Counted from the stretch's first letter, positions 50,557 through 59,650 are shown. The stretch: 64,000 bases of DNA from Pseudomonadota bacterium (GCA_016201105.1 JACQDN010000021.1:24092-88091), one strand, 5' to 3'. Notes: generated from the sequence alone by a model not told the origin. Translations and numbers: made by a program.

Positions 50557-51819
50557 CTAGTGCGCCGGTGCTGTGGACGCCGAGCTCTGTTTCTTTTTTG
50601 CTTGTGCATAAAGTGACCAGATGTGCGCGGCGTTCTTCCGCGCCTCCGAGCCGCCGACCTGGCCGAAAGCCGCGACCGCGTCGTCATATTTGTTCTGGGC
50701 GAGCAGCACCACGCCGAGAATCATCTGCCCTTCGTTGGCGTCTTTGACGCCGTCCTTGCCGATGCCCCGGCGCGCGGCCTCTTCGGCCTCGGTGTAGCGA
50801 CCATAGCCGTACAAGTCTTCTGCGAGCTTTACATCCTGCTCGCCGCTTTTGGACGCCTTGGCGCTCGCGATGAACTGGTTCATCGCGCGTTGATCGCCTG
50901 CGGCGTCGGTGCGCGCCTTCGACAGGGTTGCGCCCGCTTTAGCCTTTCCGCTGCTGACCCCTTGCTCTATCACCGTTTTGGCTTCCATCGGATAGCCGAG
51001 CTGATTGCAGAGCGAGCCGTAGACCTCATAATCGTCGGCATCCTTCATCGCACCAGCGGTGTAGCGCAGGCGGAAGATGTAGAGCGCGTCCAGCGTCTGC
51101 ACGCCCTTCACGCCAAGCGCCACACCGGTAAGCTGTTGCCAACTGTCGGAAGCGTTGTAGTCGACCGCCAACTGTTCAAGCGTGTGGATGGCGGCGGCCG
51201 GATCGTTATTCTTGGCTTGCCCCTTCATGATGATCTGCATCGCGATTTCGTTCGGCGCCTTGTTTGCGGCCTTCGACAGGTCGACGGACTTCTGCGCGTA
51301 GCTCTGCGCATTCGTCATGTCGTTTAGTTGGTAGTAGGCCAAGGCAACCTGAGCAGTGAGGAGATCATTGAGCGCGTTCATCGATTCGAGTTGCTTGCCG
51401 TAATCGATGGCCTTTTGGTAGTGCTTGGCCTCTTGCGACAGCTGCAGCGCATTGCTCAAGACATCTTTCTTTTCGTCCGCGGGCATCGATGGCGAATCCG
51501 CAGCGGCTTCATAGACTGTCGTCGCGCTGGAATGATCATTCAGGTTGAGATAGATGATGCCGTAGAACTTGTTGATATTATATTGTTCGTATCCGTTCTT
51601 GTTGGCGACGGCATCGGCCTCTTTCACTTTTGCCATCGCGGCTTGCCAGTCGTTGACCTGCATGGCCTTCACGGCATCGTTGAGCGGCACGCCGACGGCC
51701 TTGCCGACTTTGTCGGCGGCCTGGACAACCGCTGTTGTTGCGAGCATGGCGGTGGCAACGCCGGTTGCGCTCATCATCAGCGACGCAACAAACGCGGCGC
51801 GGGCATACTTCCTGATCAT
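50557..51819 (-). CDS. exported TPR-repeat protein
   Basis: A 420-residue periplasmic protein. The signal peptide ends near TTAVVQAADKVG. Afterwards come several helical hairpin repeats: LNDAVKAMQVNDWQAAM, EQYNINKFYGIIYLNLND, LTAQVALAYYQLND, KLAEDLYGYGRYTEAEEAAR and GQMILGVVLLAQNKYDDAVAAFG. Length and pattern are like a scaffold or chaperone involved in envelope assembly, but no specific family is clear. The AAGAGGAA ribosome site before ATG 51819 is strong. The frame remains open another 127 codons upstream, which is rejected. Confidence 0.8.
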   Translation of the reverse strand: MIRKYARAAFVASLMMSATGVATAMLATTAVVQAADKVGKAVGVPLNDAVKAMQVNDWQAAMAKVKEADAVANKNGYEQYNINKFYGIIYLNLNDHSSATTVYEAAADSPSMPADEKKDVLSNALQLSQEAKHYQKAIDYGKQLESMNALNDLLTAQVALAYYQLNDMTNAQSYAQKSVDLSKAANKAPNEIAMQIIMKGQAKNNDPAAAIHTLEQLAVDYNASDSWQQLTGVALGVKGVQTLDALYIFRLRYTAGAMKDADDYEVYGSLCNQLGYPMEAKTVIEQGVSSGKAKAGATLSKARTDAAGDQRAMNQFIASAKASKSGEQDVKLAEDLYGYGRYTEAEEAARRGIGKDGVKDANEGQMILGVVLLAQNKYDDAVAAFGQVGGSEARKNAAHIWSLYAQAKKKQSSASTAPAH

Positions 51820-52029
51820 CGCAATTCCTCTTGATCGTGTTGCGCGAGCGCAAGTCCTCGAAAGCTCCTGCACGTTCCCGCGCTTGGGGGTAAAACGCCA
51901 TTTTAGTGTGGCCGATTTGTGTTTCAAAATCGGCGTATCGCCGCTCCACAACTTGGGCGCGGTAACCATATGTTGCGCCGCACCGGGAAACCGCCTATCA
52001 GGCCGTAGGATAAGAGAAAATTGCCTCTC

Positions 52030-52455
52030 ATGGCCGATCGTCCGCCGGGTGTGCCCGAGAGCGCCGAAGAAATCTCCATCGCCGGATTCAACCGCTTCGT
52101 CGGGCCGCTTTATCGGCTGACCGACGAGGAAGATGGTGCCGTCAAACGCTTTGTTTTTGTTGCAATTGACAAGCATATGAATGCCGCAGGGACCGTCCAT
52201 GGCGGCATGCTGATGACGTTAATGGACGCGGCCATGAGCCAATCGGCGCGATCGGGAACCAAAGCAACCGGTTCCAATACCGTTTCACTGACTTGTGACT
52301 TCGTGGGACCTGGCCGTCTTGGCGATGTCGTCGAGGCGCGGGTTCGCGTGACACGGCGCACGCGCACCATGGTGTTTCTGTCGGGTGAGCTGCGCGTCGG
52401 CGAACGCGTTCTGCTGGTCGGCACCGGGCTTTGGAAAATCGTGACAGAATCATGA
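52030..52455 (+). CDS. PaaI-like hotdog thioesterase (first copy)
   Basis: A 141-residue hotdog-fold protein likely to hydrolyse an acyl- or aryl-CoA. The motif GTVHGGMLMTLMDAAM near residue 54 carries the conserved HGG and the catalytic acidic residue. ATG 52030 was chosen with a purine-rich AGAGAAAA region upstream; TTG 52021 would add three residues. A second related gene follows in a four-base overlap; the two share HGGMLMT and about the same length, so they arose by duplication. It diverges from the TPR gene. Confidence 0.85.
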   Translation: MADRPPGVPESAEEISIAGFNRFVGPLYRLTDEEDGAVKRFVFVAIDKHMNAAGTVHGGMLMTLMDAAMSQSARSGTKATGSNTVSLTCDFVGPGRLGDVVEARVRVTRRTRTMVFLSGELRVGERVLLVGTGLWKIVTES

Positions 52456-52859
52456 GCGCGACGCTTTCCGGATTCGCCCAAACCAGGCTCATCGATCCGT
52501 TCGAGATCTTCGTCGGTCCGATCTTCGAAAAAGGTCCAAAAGGCGCGCGGCGTTTCGTGCTGCCGGTCGACGAACGCCACGTCAATCGCCGCGGCATTCT
52601 GCATGGCGGCATGCTGATGACATTCGCCGATATGGCTCTGGGCCAAGCGGCCTGGGACGCCTGCGACAATGCGTCGTGCGTGACGCTGTCGATGCAGAAC
52701 CAATTCCTCAAGCCAGCCAAGATGGGCGACCATGTGGAGGTCTTGCCTCAGCTGGTTCGCCGTACCCGGGCGCTGCTCTTTCTTCGCGGAGAATTTCAGA
52801 TCGGGGGCGAGACAATTTTCCTCGCCAACAGCGTGTGGAAATTGCTGGGCCAGGACTGA
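52452..52859 (+). CDS. PaaI-like hotdog thioesterase (second copy)
   Basis: A 135-residue hotdog protein, paralogue of the preceding one. The active segment is GILHGGMLMTFADMALGQ, and RFVLPVDERHVNRRG corresponds to RFVFVAIDKHMNAAG of its neighbour. The rest has diverged strongly, so the two probably form homodimers with different substrates or a heterodimer. Start at ATG 52452 overlaps the first copy by four bases. The stop is followed by a CtrA-type box 35 bases further on. Confidence 0.85.
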   Translation: MSATLSGFAQTRLIDPFEIFVGPIFEKGPKGARRFVLPVDERHVNRRGILHGGMLMTFADMALGQAAWDACDNASCVTLSMQNQFLKPAKMGDHVEVLPQLVRRTRALLFLRGEFQIGGETIFLANSVWKLLGQD

Positions 52860-52893
52860 TTTTTGCCCGCGGCGTTGCCCGGCGGCGATCGGG

Positions 52894-52908
52894 TTAAGGC
52901 CCACTTAA
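52894..52908. promoter_or_regulatory. perfect CtrA-type box
   Basis: TTAAGGCCCACTTAA equals the full CtrA consensus TTAA-N7-TTAA. It lies 78 bases before the aldo/keto reductase start, in the gap after the thioesterase genes, where a promoter for the AKR-SDR-patatin run would be expected. CtrA is the master cell-cycle regulator of alphaproteobacteria. Confidence 0.5.
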
Positions 52909-52985
52909 CGTAACCGGAAATTTACCCTGTGCTGCGATCTTTGGCGGTCGAAGGGCCAATAGGCAATCGCAGAAGGCAGTCGCAG

Positions 52986-53918
52986 ATGCGCGAGCCACGC
53001 GCCGCGGAACTCGTCATGGGATCGGTGCAATTGGGATTGCCTTATGGCGCGGCCAACCGCACGGGCAAGCCATCGCACGCGTCTGCTTTGCGGCTGGTTC
53101 GTCGCGCGGCGGATGCTGGCGTTACGCAATTCGACACCGCGCGCGCCTATGGCGATAGCGAGGATCGTCTGGGCGAAGCTTTGCAATCGCGCAAATCCGT
53201 TCGCACCATCACCAAGCTCAGCCCGCTCTCCGATCTTGCCGCCGACGCGACGCGTCAAGAGGTGCGTGCTGCTGTCGATGCCAGCGTCGACCAGTCTCTC
53301 AAGGCGCTGAAACGCGATCGCTTGGATTGCCTGCTGCTCCATCGCGGCGTGCACATGACCGCGTTCGGCGGTGCCGTCTGGGAGCGATTGGTCGAGCGTC
53401 TGGAAGACGGTTCAGTGCTGTCGCTTGGCGTCTCAGTGCAGTCTCCGCAAGAGGCACTCAAGGCGCTCGACTGCCCCGACGTCAGGCACATTCAGATGCC
53501 GTTCAATATTCTGGATTGGCGTTGGCGTGAAGCCAATGTAATTGCTCGCATCCGTGAGCGCTCCTGCCTCACGGTCCATGCCAGGAGCGTCTATCTGCAG
53601 GGCATTCTCGCTGCGGACGATCCGGCGGTTTGGCCAAGCATCGACGGTGCGAACCCGAAGGAACTGATCCGCTACATAGATGCGTTTGTGTGCGCGTTTG
53701 GACGTGACGGCGCCGCGGACCTTTGTCTTGCTTACGCGCGCGGACAGGATTGGATCGATGGCGTCGTCGTCGGGATGGAAAACGAACACCAACTCGAAGA
53801 AAATCTTCGACTTTCGGTTCGTCGTCCTCTCGAGCGAGCGGCCTGCGAGGAAATCGACGCGCTAATGCCGCGCGTGCCGGTTGCGCTTCTCGATCCTGCC
53901 CAGTGGCCCGCGAAATGA
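52986..53918 (+). CDS. aldo/keto reductase family protein
   Basis: A 310-residue NAD(P)H-dependent oxidoreductase. The AKR catalytic tetrad is visible: Asp and Tyr in FDTARAYGDSE near residue 42, Lys in TITKLSP, and His in CLLLHRG. The barrel end GMENEHQLEENLRLS is usual. The protein resembles AKRs found in surface-polysaccharide clusters, but no such genes are adjacent. I prefer ATG 52986, since the frame from 52929 begins in non-homologous sequence. It is followed by an SDR gene with a four-base overlap, so both reductases are made together. Confidence 0.82.
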   Translation: MREPRAAELVMGSVQLGLPYGAANRTGKPSHASALRLVRRAADAGVTQFDTARAYGDSEDRLGEALQSRKSVRTITKLSPLSDLAADATRQEVRAAVDASVDQSLKALKRDRLDCLLLHRGVHMTAFGGAVWERLVERLEDGSVLSLGVSVQSPQEALKALDCPDVRHIQMPFNILDWRWREANVIARIRERSCLTVHARSVYLQGILAADDPAVWPSIDGANPKELIRYIDAFVCAFGRDGAADLCLAYARGQDWIDGVVVGMENEHQLEENLRLSVRRPLERAACEEIDALMPRVPVALLDPAQWPAK

Positions 53919-54718
53919 CTCCGACAATAGGCGCAATGCAGAAATTCCACCTCGATGACCGAATTGCTTTCGTTTCGGGTGGGGCGGGTCACCTTGGTTC
54001 GGCGATGACCCGCGCGCTCGCAGAGGCTGGCGCCCATGTCATCGTCAATGGGCGCAATGAGGCTCGGCTTCGCGACTTGGTCGGCGAGTTGAAGGGGCAG
54101 GGTTATTCCGCCGAGAGCGCCTGTTTCGATGTCGCGGACTTTCCTCAAGTGCGTTCGTTTTTCAGCGGGTTGAAGCAGCTCGATATCCTGATCAACAATG
54201 CCGTCAGTATGACGCCGGCACCGCGCGATGCGCTCACGCCGGAATCGTTCGATGAAACCTATCGCTCCAGCGTGACGGCGGCCTTCGAGGCTGCCCGGGC
54301 GGCGCTGCCGGCTCTACGCAATGCGGCCGAGACGGCGGGCGATGCCAGTATCGTCAACATCGCGTCCATGTATGCGACAGTCTCTCCAGATCAGCGCCTC
54401 TATTCCGATCCTCGCCAGGCCAGTCCGCTCCACTATGGCCCGGCCAAGGCGGGGCTCCTTCAACTGACGCGCCACTTGGCGTCCGAGTTCGGGCGTAGTG
54501 GTATTCGCGTGAACGCGATCGTCCCCGGCCCATTTCCCCGCGCGGAGGTTGCCAGCAAGGATCCGCAATTCGCGAGCCGCCTCGCCGAACGCACCATGCT
54601 CGGCCGGACCGGCGCAGCACACGAAATTGCCGGCCCGCTGCTCTTTCTCGCTTCAACGGCCTCGTCATTCGTGACCGGCTCCTCGCTGGTCGTCGATGGC
54701 GGCTGGACAGCGTGGTAG
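53915..54718 (+). CDS. SDR family oxidoreductase
   Basis: A 267-residue short-chain dehydrogenase. Cofactor motif VSGGAGHLGSAMTRAL near residue 20, INNAVSM near residue 93, and the catalytic Ser-Tyr-Lys set with IASMYATVSPDQRLY and SPLHYGPAKAGLL. The C-terminal SSFVTGSSLVVDGGW is classical. ATG 53915 overlaps the AKR stop by four bases; ATG 53936 is an alternative. The substrate is not known; with the AKR it may act on a sugar or lipid intermediate of the surface. Confidence 0.85.
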   Translation: MTPTIGAMQKFHLDDRIAFVSGGAGHLGSAMTRALAEAGAHVIVNGRNEARLRDLVGELKGQGYSAESACFDVADFPQVRSFFSGLKQLDILINNAVSMTPAPRDALTPESFDETYRSSVTAAFEAARAALPALRNAAETAGDASIVNIASMYATVSPDQRLYSDPRQASPLHYGPAKAGLLQLTRHLASEFGRSGIRVNAIVPGPFPRAEVASKDPQFASRLAERTMLGRTGAAHEIAGPLLFLASTASSFVTGSSLVVDGGWTAW

Positions 54719-54734
54719 GAAAGGGCAGGATTCC

Positions 54735-56588
54735 ATGAACATGGCCTTCCTGTCGTCTTTCCGCACCGGTCGCGAGACCATCTACCCGGAATCGCTCCGC
54801 GAACGTCTGGAAACCTTTCCCCTGCTCGCCGAAGTGGGCGACGCGGCGATGAAGCGTCTGCTTGCGGAAGCCAATTGGTTCGGCCTTCCCGGCGGGCAGG
54901 TTTTGCAACGCGATGGCGAAAACAATCGCGCGCTGTTTTTGGTCGTCACCGGCAGTCTCGGCGTTTTTGTCGACGGCGAGAACGGCAAACGACGCATTGT
55001 CGCCCATATCGGCGCTGGTGAAACCGTCGGCGAGATGTCGCTGATTTCCGGCGAGCCGCACTCCGCACAGCTCATCGCGCTGCGCGATTCCGAGCTTCTG
55101 CGCGTCAGTCCTGATGCTTTCGATTCTCTCATCACGCGCCATCCGCGGGTGATGTTCAATCTTATGCGCATTTTGGTGCGACGCCTGCACGAAACGACGC
55201 GCAGCCGCGAAGACGGTTCGCGACCGAAAACCTTCGCCATTGCACCGTTGCAGGATGGTCTGGAAGACGAGCCTATTGCGCGCCGCCTGGCGGCCGCCTT
55301 GGTGGAAATGGGCTCGAAGGCGGCGGTGCTCGATTCCACGTCAGCGACCCAGTCCGCCGAATGGTTCAATTCGTTCGAAGCCGCGCACGATATCGTGTTT
55401 TATCGCGGCGACACGATCGACAGTGCCTGGACGAATCTCTGTTTGCGCCAAGCCGATCGCATTTTCCTGCTCGCGCGCGCCGACCGGCCGCTGCCGATGC
55501 GGCCGCTCGATCTGCCTGCATTCAAGGAACGGGCGATGGGCATGCCGCAGCTTCTGCTCGTTCACGAGGCCGGCCGCAGCCAAAACTTGCCGGAGCATTT
55601 TGCGCTGCGCAGCGGGCTCTTCGAATCCCATCATCACATCCGCGCCGGCGTCACGAGCGACATCGGCCGTCTCGCGCGCTTTATCGCTGGCCGCGCCGTG
55701 GGCTTGGTCTTGGCGGGGGGTGGCGCGCGGGGCTTCGCGCATATCGGCGTCATCAAGGCCCTGATGGAAGCCAAGGTGCCTTTCGATCACCTTGGCGGCA
55801 CCAGTATGGGCGCGATCATTGCCGCCGGTTTGGCCTGCGAGTGGGGAATCGAGGAATTGACCGAACGGATGCGCGAAGCCTTCGTGCAAACCAATCCACT
55901 CAACGACTACACGATTCCGTTGATCGCTCTTGTTCGCGGCAAGAAGGTCTCTTCGCGCCTGCGCGAGCATTTTGGCGAAGTGATGATCGAGGAACTGGCG
56001 AAACCTTTTTTCTGCGTTTCGTCCGATCTCACCTCGGGCCGCATCCACGTGCATCGCCAGGGCGCGTTGTGGCGCGCGCTGCGTGCGAGCGTCGCGCTGC
56101 CCGGCATTCTGCCGCCGGTTACGCATCATGGTCATCTTCTGGTCGATGGCGGGGTGATGAACAATCTGCCAGTGGACGTAATGTCCAAGCAGACACAAGG
56201 TCCCATTATCGCATCCGACGTCACCGGCGAACTCGATCTTCGGGTGCGCGACGATCGCTACGGCGAGCGGCCGATCTGGTGGCTGATATGGCAACGCATG
56301 CGCGGCACGCCATCGATCGTGTCGATCCTCATGCGTTCTGGCACGGTCGGTTCTGAAGCGCAGAGAAAACTCGTGCTCGACCAGGCGGACTATCTGTTTC
56401 AGCCGCCGCTGGGTGATATCGGCCTGCGCGACTGGCGGTCCTTCGATCGGGCCATTGCCGAGGGCTATGCCCACGCCGCTACGATGATCGAGCAGAAAGG
56501 CATTCCGCTGACCGATGTGTGGACGGAGGGGCCGGCCGTCGCCGTGCGGCACTCCGCGCTGCTGTCCGACGGCAGTTCAGGCACCTAG
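54735..56588 (+). CDS. cyclic-nucleotide-domain patatin-like phospholipase (NTE/RssA-like)
   Basis: A 617-residue protein. The N-terminal cNMP-binding fold spans residues 30-140 (VTGSLGVFVDGENGK, GAGETVGEMSLISGEPHS); a divergent middle follows; then the patatin domain, with the oxyanion motif LAGGGARGFAHIGV near residue 334, the nucleophile GGTSMGAIIA near residue 356 and the acid HLLVDGGVMNNLP. It is like neuropathy target esterase and acts on lysophospholipids at membranes, possibly gated by a nucleotide. ATG 54735 is 16 bases after the SDR stop. Confidence 0.9.
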   Translation: MNMAFLSSFRTGRETIYPESLRERLETFPLLAEVGDAAMKRLLAEANWFGLPGGQVLQRDGENNRALFLVVTGSLGVFVDGENGKRRIVAHIGAGETVGEMSLISGEPHSAQLIALRDSELLRVSPDAFDSLITRHPRVMFNLMRILVRRLHETTRSREDGSRPKTFAIAPLQDGLEDEPIARRLAAALVEMGSKAAVLDSTSATQSAEWFNSFEAAHDIVFYRGDTIDSAWTNLCLRQADRIFLLARADRPLPMRPLDLPAFKERAMGMPQLLLVHEAGRSQNLPEHFALRSGLFESHHHIRAGVTSDIGRLARFIAGRAVGLVLAGGGARGFAHIGVIKALMEAKVPFDHLGGTSMGAIIAAGLACEWGIEELTERMREAFVQTNPLNDYTIPLIALVRGKKVSSRLREHFGEVMIEELAKPFFCVSSDLTSGRIHVHRQGALWRALRASVALPGILPPVTHHGHLLVDGGVMNNLPVDVMSKQTQGPIIASDVTGELDLRVRDDRYGERPIWWLIWQRMRGTPSIVSILMRSGTVGSEAQRKLVLDQADYLFQPPLGDIGLRDWRSFDRAIAEGYAHAATMIEQKGIPLTDVWTEGPAVAVRHSALLSDGSSGT

Positions 56589-57437
56589 CCCTTTTCTCAG
56601 AGGCAGCATGTCCGCGAATTTGGCCGCGCGCTTTTCCGCTTTGGCGACGAAGCTCTCTTTCATGTCGGTTTCCGGATTGTACATCCCGGCTTGCCAGGTG
56701 GCGATGTAGTCGAGCCCGTCGGCGATGGAGTGATCGCGCGCGTAGTTGATCATCACTTTGGAGCCATGCACGGCGAGGGGAGACTTTTCCGCGATGTCCT
56801 TGGCTACGCTCATCACATGAGCCAGCATCGCCTCCTGTGACGGGAAGACTTCGTTCACGAGCCCGAGCTCCAACGCTTTCTTAGCGGGCAGGCGACGGCC
56901 GGTATAAGCGAGCTCGCGCACCATGCCTTCGGGCATCAGATAGCAGAGGCGCGGGAAGGTACCCACATCCGCCGTCATGCCGATGTTGATCTCCTGAATG
57001 ACGAAGAAGGCATCTTCCGTCGCGTACCGGCAATCGCAGGCACTGGCGAAATCGACGGCGCCGCCGACGCAGCCGCCTTGGATCGCGATGAGGACCGGCA
57101 TGCGCGCTTTTTCGATGACGTTGAAGGTCTCCTGAATCTCCAGCACGCCGATGCGCAGGTTCGCCCGCGTGCGGCCCCTTTCCTCCTTGGAGGAAGCTGC
57201 TTGTGTGCCCACCGATTGTCCGCCGGTGAACACCGAAAGATCCATACCGGCAGAGAAGTGTTTGCCCGTGGACGATACCACTATCGCCCGCGCCTTCGCC
57301 TCTCTATCGATATCGCGGATGATCTCCGGCAGCTCGCGCCAGAATTCGGGCACCATGGTGTTCATCTCGGCCGCGCGCTTGAGTTGGACATGCGCGATGC
57401 CATCGGCGATTTCGACGTTGAAGCAGCGATAGGTCAT
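56577..57437 (-). CDS. enoyl-CoA hydratase/isomerase, ECH1-like dienoyl-CoA isomerase
   Basis: A 286-residue crotonase. STGKHFSAGMDLSVF forms the oxyanion loop, and GCVGGAVDFASACDCRYAT plus EINIGMTADVGTFPRL follow the mitochondrial/peroxisomal ECH1 pattern, where Glu and Asp of EVDVGLAADVG shift double bonds in 3,5-dienoyl-CoA. Hence this is probably a delta3,5-delta2,4-dienoyl-CoA isomerase in unsaturated fatty acid breakdown. ATG 57437 was chosen as the point where homology begins; the open frame continues upstream into non-homologous sequence. It overlaps the convergent patatin gene by 12 bases. Confidence 0.85.
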   Translation of the reverse strand: MTYRCFNVEIADGIAHVQLKRAAEMNTMVPEFWRELPEIIRDIDREAKARAIVVSSTGKHFSAGMDLSVFTGGQSVGTQAASSKEERGRTRANLRIGVLEIQETFNVIEKARMPVLIAIQGGCVGGAVDFASACDCRYATEDAFFVIQEINIGMTADVGTFPRLCYLMPEGMVRELAYTGRRLPAKKALELGLVNEVFPSQEAMLAHVMSVAKDIAEKSPLAVHGSKVMINYARDHSIADGLDYIATWQAGMYNPETDMKESFVAKAEKRAAKFADMLPLRKGLGA

Positions 57438-57474
57438 GACGGGTCTCGCTCTCTTAGAGTGGCGATGAGGTGAC

Positions 57475-57710
57475 GGCGGCGAAGCGCTGTCGTAATTGGG
57501 TCGTGGCCTGCAGGCCGGGCGCTCCTTGTCCGGGATGGCCGAGCAGGTCGTATTTTCTTCGCCTCTTCGCTCACGCTCGGGTCCGCCGTCGCCTCCGCGG
57601 CGAGCAAAGCATGGCCGGCGGGGTGAAGAAAGGTGCCCCAACGGCAGCCAGTCGCGCATGGCGGATTTGCTCATTGCGGCAGGGAGGAATTCGCGTTTCA
57701 CTCCGCCCGA
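57475..57710. other. intergenic stretch, possibly an intergenic repeat
   Basis: The gap between the divergent ECH1-like and MaoC genes holds GC-rich sequence that is open in several frames but with no recognisable protein and no plausible ribosome site. The wording of the minus-strand reading (for example RDWLPLGHLSSPRRPCFARR) resembles spurious ORFs seen repeatedly in intergenic DNA of related bacteria, from memory only, so this may be a dispersed intergenic repeat. Confidence 0.3.
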
Positions 57711-57729
57711 AGCCATCAGGGATGAAGCC

Positions 57730-58587
57730 ATGCCCATCGTCTACGACGAACTCATGCAGGCGAAATCGACAGGATTGACCGCCAAATATGGCGACCGCGA
57801 AACGATGCTCTACGCACTCGGCGTCGGTTTCATGCGCGATCCCATGAACGAGGCGGAATTGCCCTTCGCCTATGAGAACAATCTGCAAACGGTCCCCACC
57901 ATGGCGACCGTCATCGGCTGGGGGCAGGGCGGCACGATGGCAAAATCAGGCATCAACTATCTGATGGTCGTGCACGGCGAACAACGTTTGACGATGCACA
58001 GGCCACTTCCGTCCGCCGCCGAAGTGACTTTCGACGAGCGTGTCGTCGGCGTGTTCGACAAAGGAAAAGACAAAGGTGCGGTCATCATCACTGAGCGTGT
58101 CATGAAGGAAAAGAATTCTGGCGACAAGCTCTGCACGCTGATGTCGTCGACGTTTGCGCGCGGCGATGGCGGCTTCGGTGGGCCGAAAGATGGAGCTCCC
58201 GAACCGCACAAGATTCCCGATCGCAAGGCGGATTTGGTGCATGAAGCCGATACGCGGCCCGATCAGGCTTTCATCTATGCGCTGTCGGGCGACCGCAATC
58301 CGCTCCACCGCGATCCCAAGATCGCCAGGATGGCGGGATTTCCGCGCCCGATTCTGCATGGGCTTTGTTCCTACGGAACCGCCTGCCGGTCGGTGATCTC
58401 CACGGTCTGCAAATACGACGCGACGAAGATCGCCGGCTTCGACGTGCGTTTTTCCGCCCCCGTCTTTCCCGGCGAAACGATCGTCACCGAAATGTGGGTC
58501 GATGGTTCGGTTGTCTCGTTCCGCTCGCGGTTGAAGGAGCGTGATATCGTCGTTCTCAACAATGGCAAATGCACGCTTGCAGCATGA
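57730..58587 (+). CDS. MaoC-family 2-enoyl-CoA hydratase 2
   Basis: A 285-residue double-hotdog hydratase resembling the hydratase-2 domain of peroxisomal multifunctional enzyme 2. The catalytic signature is ALSGDRNPLHRDPKIARMAG near residue 179, with the essential Asp and His; LYALGVGFMRD and GLCSYGTACRSV are typical flanks. It would hydrate 2-trans-enoyl-CoA to (R)-3-hydroxyacyl-CoA. ATG 57730 follows an AGGGATG site; the frame is open further upstream but without homology. The TPR-methyltransferase gene starts 26 bases before its stop. Confidence 0.9.
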   Translation: MPIVYDELMQAKSTGLTAKYGDRETMLYALGVGFMRDPMNEAELPFAYENNLQTVPTMATVIGWGQGGTMAKSGINYLMVVHGEQRLTMHRPLPSAAEVTFDERVVGVFDKGKDKGAVIITERVMKEKNSGDKLCTLMSSTFARGDGGFGGPKDGAPEPHKIPDRKADLVHEADTRPDQAFIYALSGDRNPLHRDPKIARMAGFPRPILHGLCSYGTACRSVISTVCKYDATKIAGFDVRFSAPVFPGETIVTEMWVDGSVVSFRSRLKERDIVVLNNGKCTLAA

Positions 58588-59650
58588 CGATCCGCTTCAG
58601 TTCGCCGAAGATCTAGCTGCGGAAGGGAAAGCGGCGGAGGCCGCCTGCTTTCTGCAGTCGCTGATCGATGGCGGCAGGGGCGGATTGCTCGCGCGCCTTG
58701 CCTTGGCGCGCGCGCTCCAGGCGGCGGGTCAGACGCAAAGCGCGCTGGAGGTCGCCCGCGAAACGGCTCTTCTCAATACGCACGTGGCTGTTGCGGCGCT
58801 GGGGTTGGGCGAGATCCTGTTGAAGGCGGGCCAACTTCCCACGGCCATCGGCGAATTTCAGCGGGCGTTGCGTCTGGATCCAGCCTTGGAAGAAGCGCGG
58901 TATGGCGTCGGTTGCGCCTGGCTCGAAGCGGGGGAAGCAGAAAAAGCGCTGACATCTTTCGGCGAACTCTCTGCCGCGATGACAGCCCGAGCGCAGCCCG
59001 AGATCGCCGATGCGCAAGCCATGTCGAGACAGCAGCGTTCCGACCCGCGCTATGTGCGTCATCTCTTCGATCAGTTCTCCATCGACTATGACGAGCGCAT
59101 GCTCGGTCAGCTTTGCTATGCCGCGCCGAGGATCCTGCGTGAGCTATTCGCGCTCGTGGCGGGCGAACATCGGTCCTTGCGGGTGCTCGATCTCGGCAGC
59201 GGCACCGGTCTTTCGGGCGCGGCGTTCAGGGATTTGGCGGCCGAACTGCACGGTATCGATCTCAGCCCCGCGATGATCGAAAAGTCCCGCGCGCGTGCGA
59301 TCTACGATCAATTGAACGTCGGCGACCTCCAGTCGGCGCTATCCGAAGGTGACCGATACGATCTCATTCTTGCCGCCGATACCCTCGTTTATCTGGGCGA
59401 TCTTGCCGCCGTCTTCGAAGGTGCCGCCCTCAGCCTAGTGCCTGGAGGCTTCTTTCTATTCACCGTGGAGAAACAAGACGGCGACGATTACGCGCTGGGC
59501 CCCAAGCGCCGCTGGCGGCATTCGCAATCTTATTTGCGTGCCGAAGCCGCGCAGGCCGGCTTCGACGTCGCCGGCCTGATGGAATGCGTGCCGCGCTCGG
59601 AAGCCAATGCGCCCGTCGAAGGACTTGCCGTTGCGCTTAGGAAGATGTGA
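58562..59650 (+). CDS. TPR-domain SAM-dependent methyltransferase
   Basis: A 362-residue fusion. Residues 10-145 form tetratricopeptide helices (ARLALARALQAAGQTQSA, LLKAGQLPTAIGEFQRALRL). Residues 165-360 are a class I methyltransferase with motif I VLDLGSGTGLSGAAFRD near residue 215 and LILAADTLVYLGD. The spacer YVRHLFDQFSIDYDERML is usual in this TPR-methyltransferase type, whose targets are unknown. ATG 58562 lies inside the MaoC gene and the two overlap by 26 bases, so they are translationally linked. Confidence 0.87.
   Translation: MANARLQHDDPLQFAEDLAAEGKAAEAACFLQSLIDGGRGGLLARLALARALQAAGQTQSALEVARETALLNTHVAVAALGLGEILLKAGQLPTAIGEFQRALRLDPALEEARYGVGCAWLEAGEAEKALTSFGELSAAMTARAQPEIADAQAMSRQQRSDPRYVRHLFDQFSIDYDERMLGQLCYAAPRILRELFALVAGEHRSLRVLDLGSGTGLSGAAFRDLAAELHGIDLSPAMIEKSRARAIYDQLNVGDLQSALSEGDRYDLILAADTLVYLGDLAAVFEGAALSLVPGGFFLFTVEKQDGDDYALGPKRRWRHSQSYLRAEAAQAGFDVAGLMECVPRSEANAPVEGLAVALRKM

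Noticed and set aside
57496..57729. 78-codon N-terminal extension of the MaoC hydratase
   Set aside because: No homology and no motif; the domain begins at ATG 57730, with a ribosome site.
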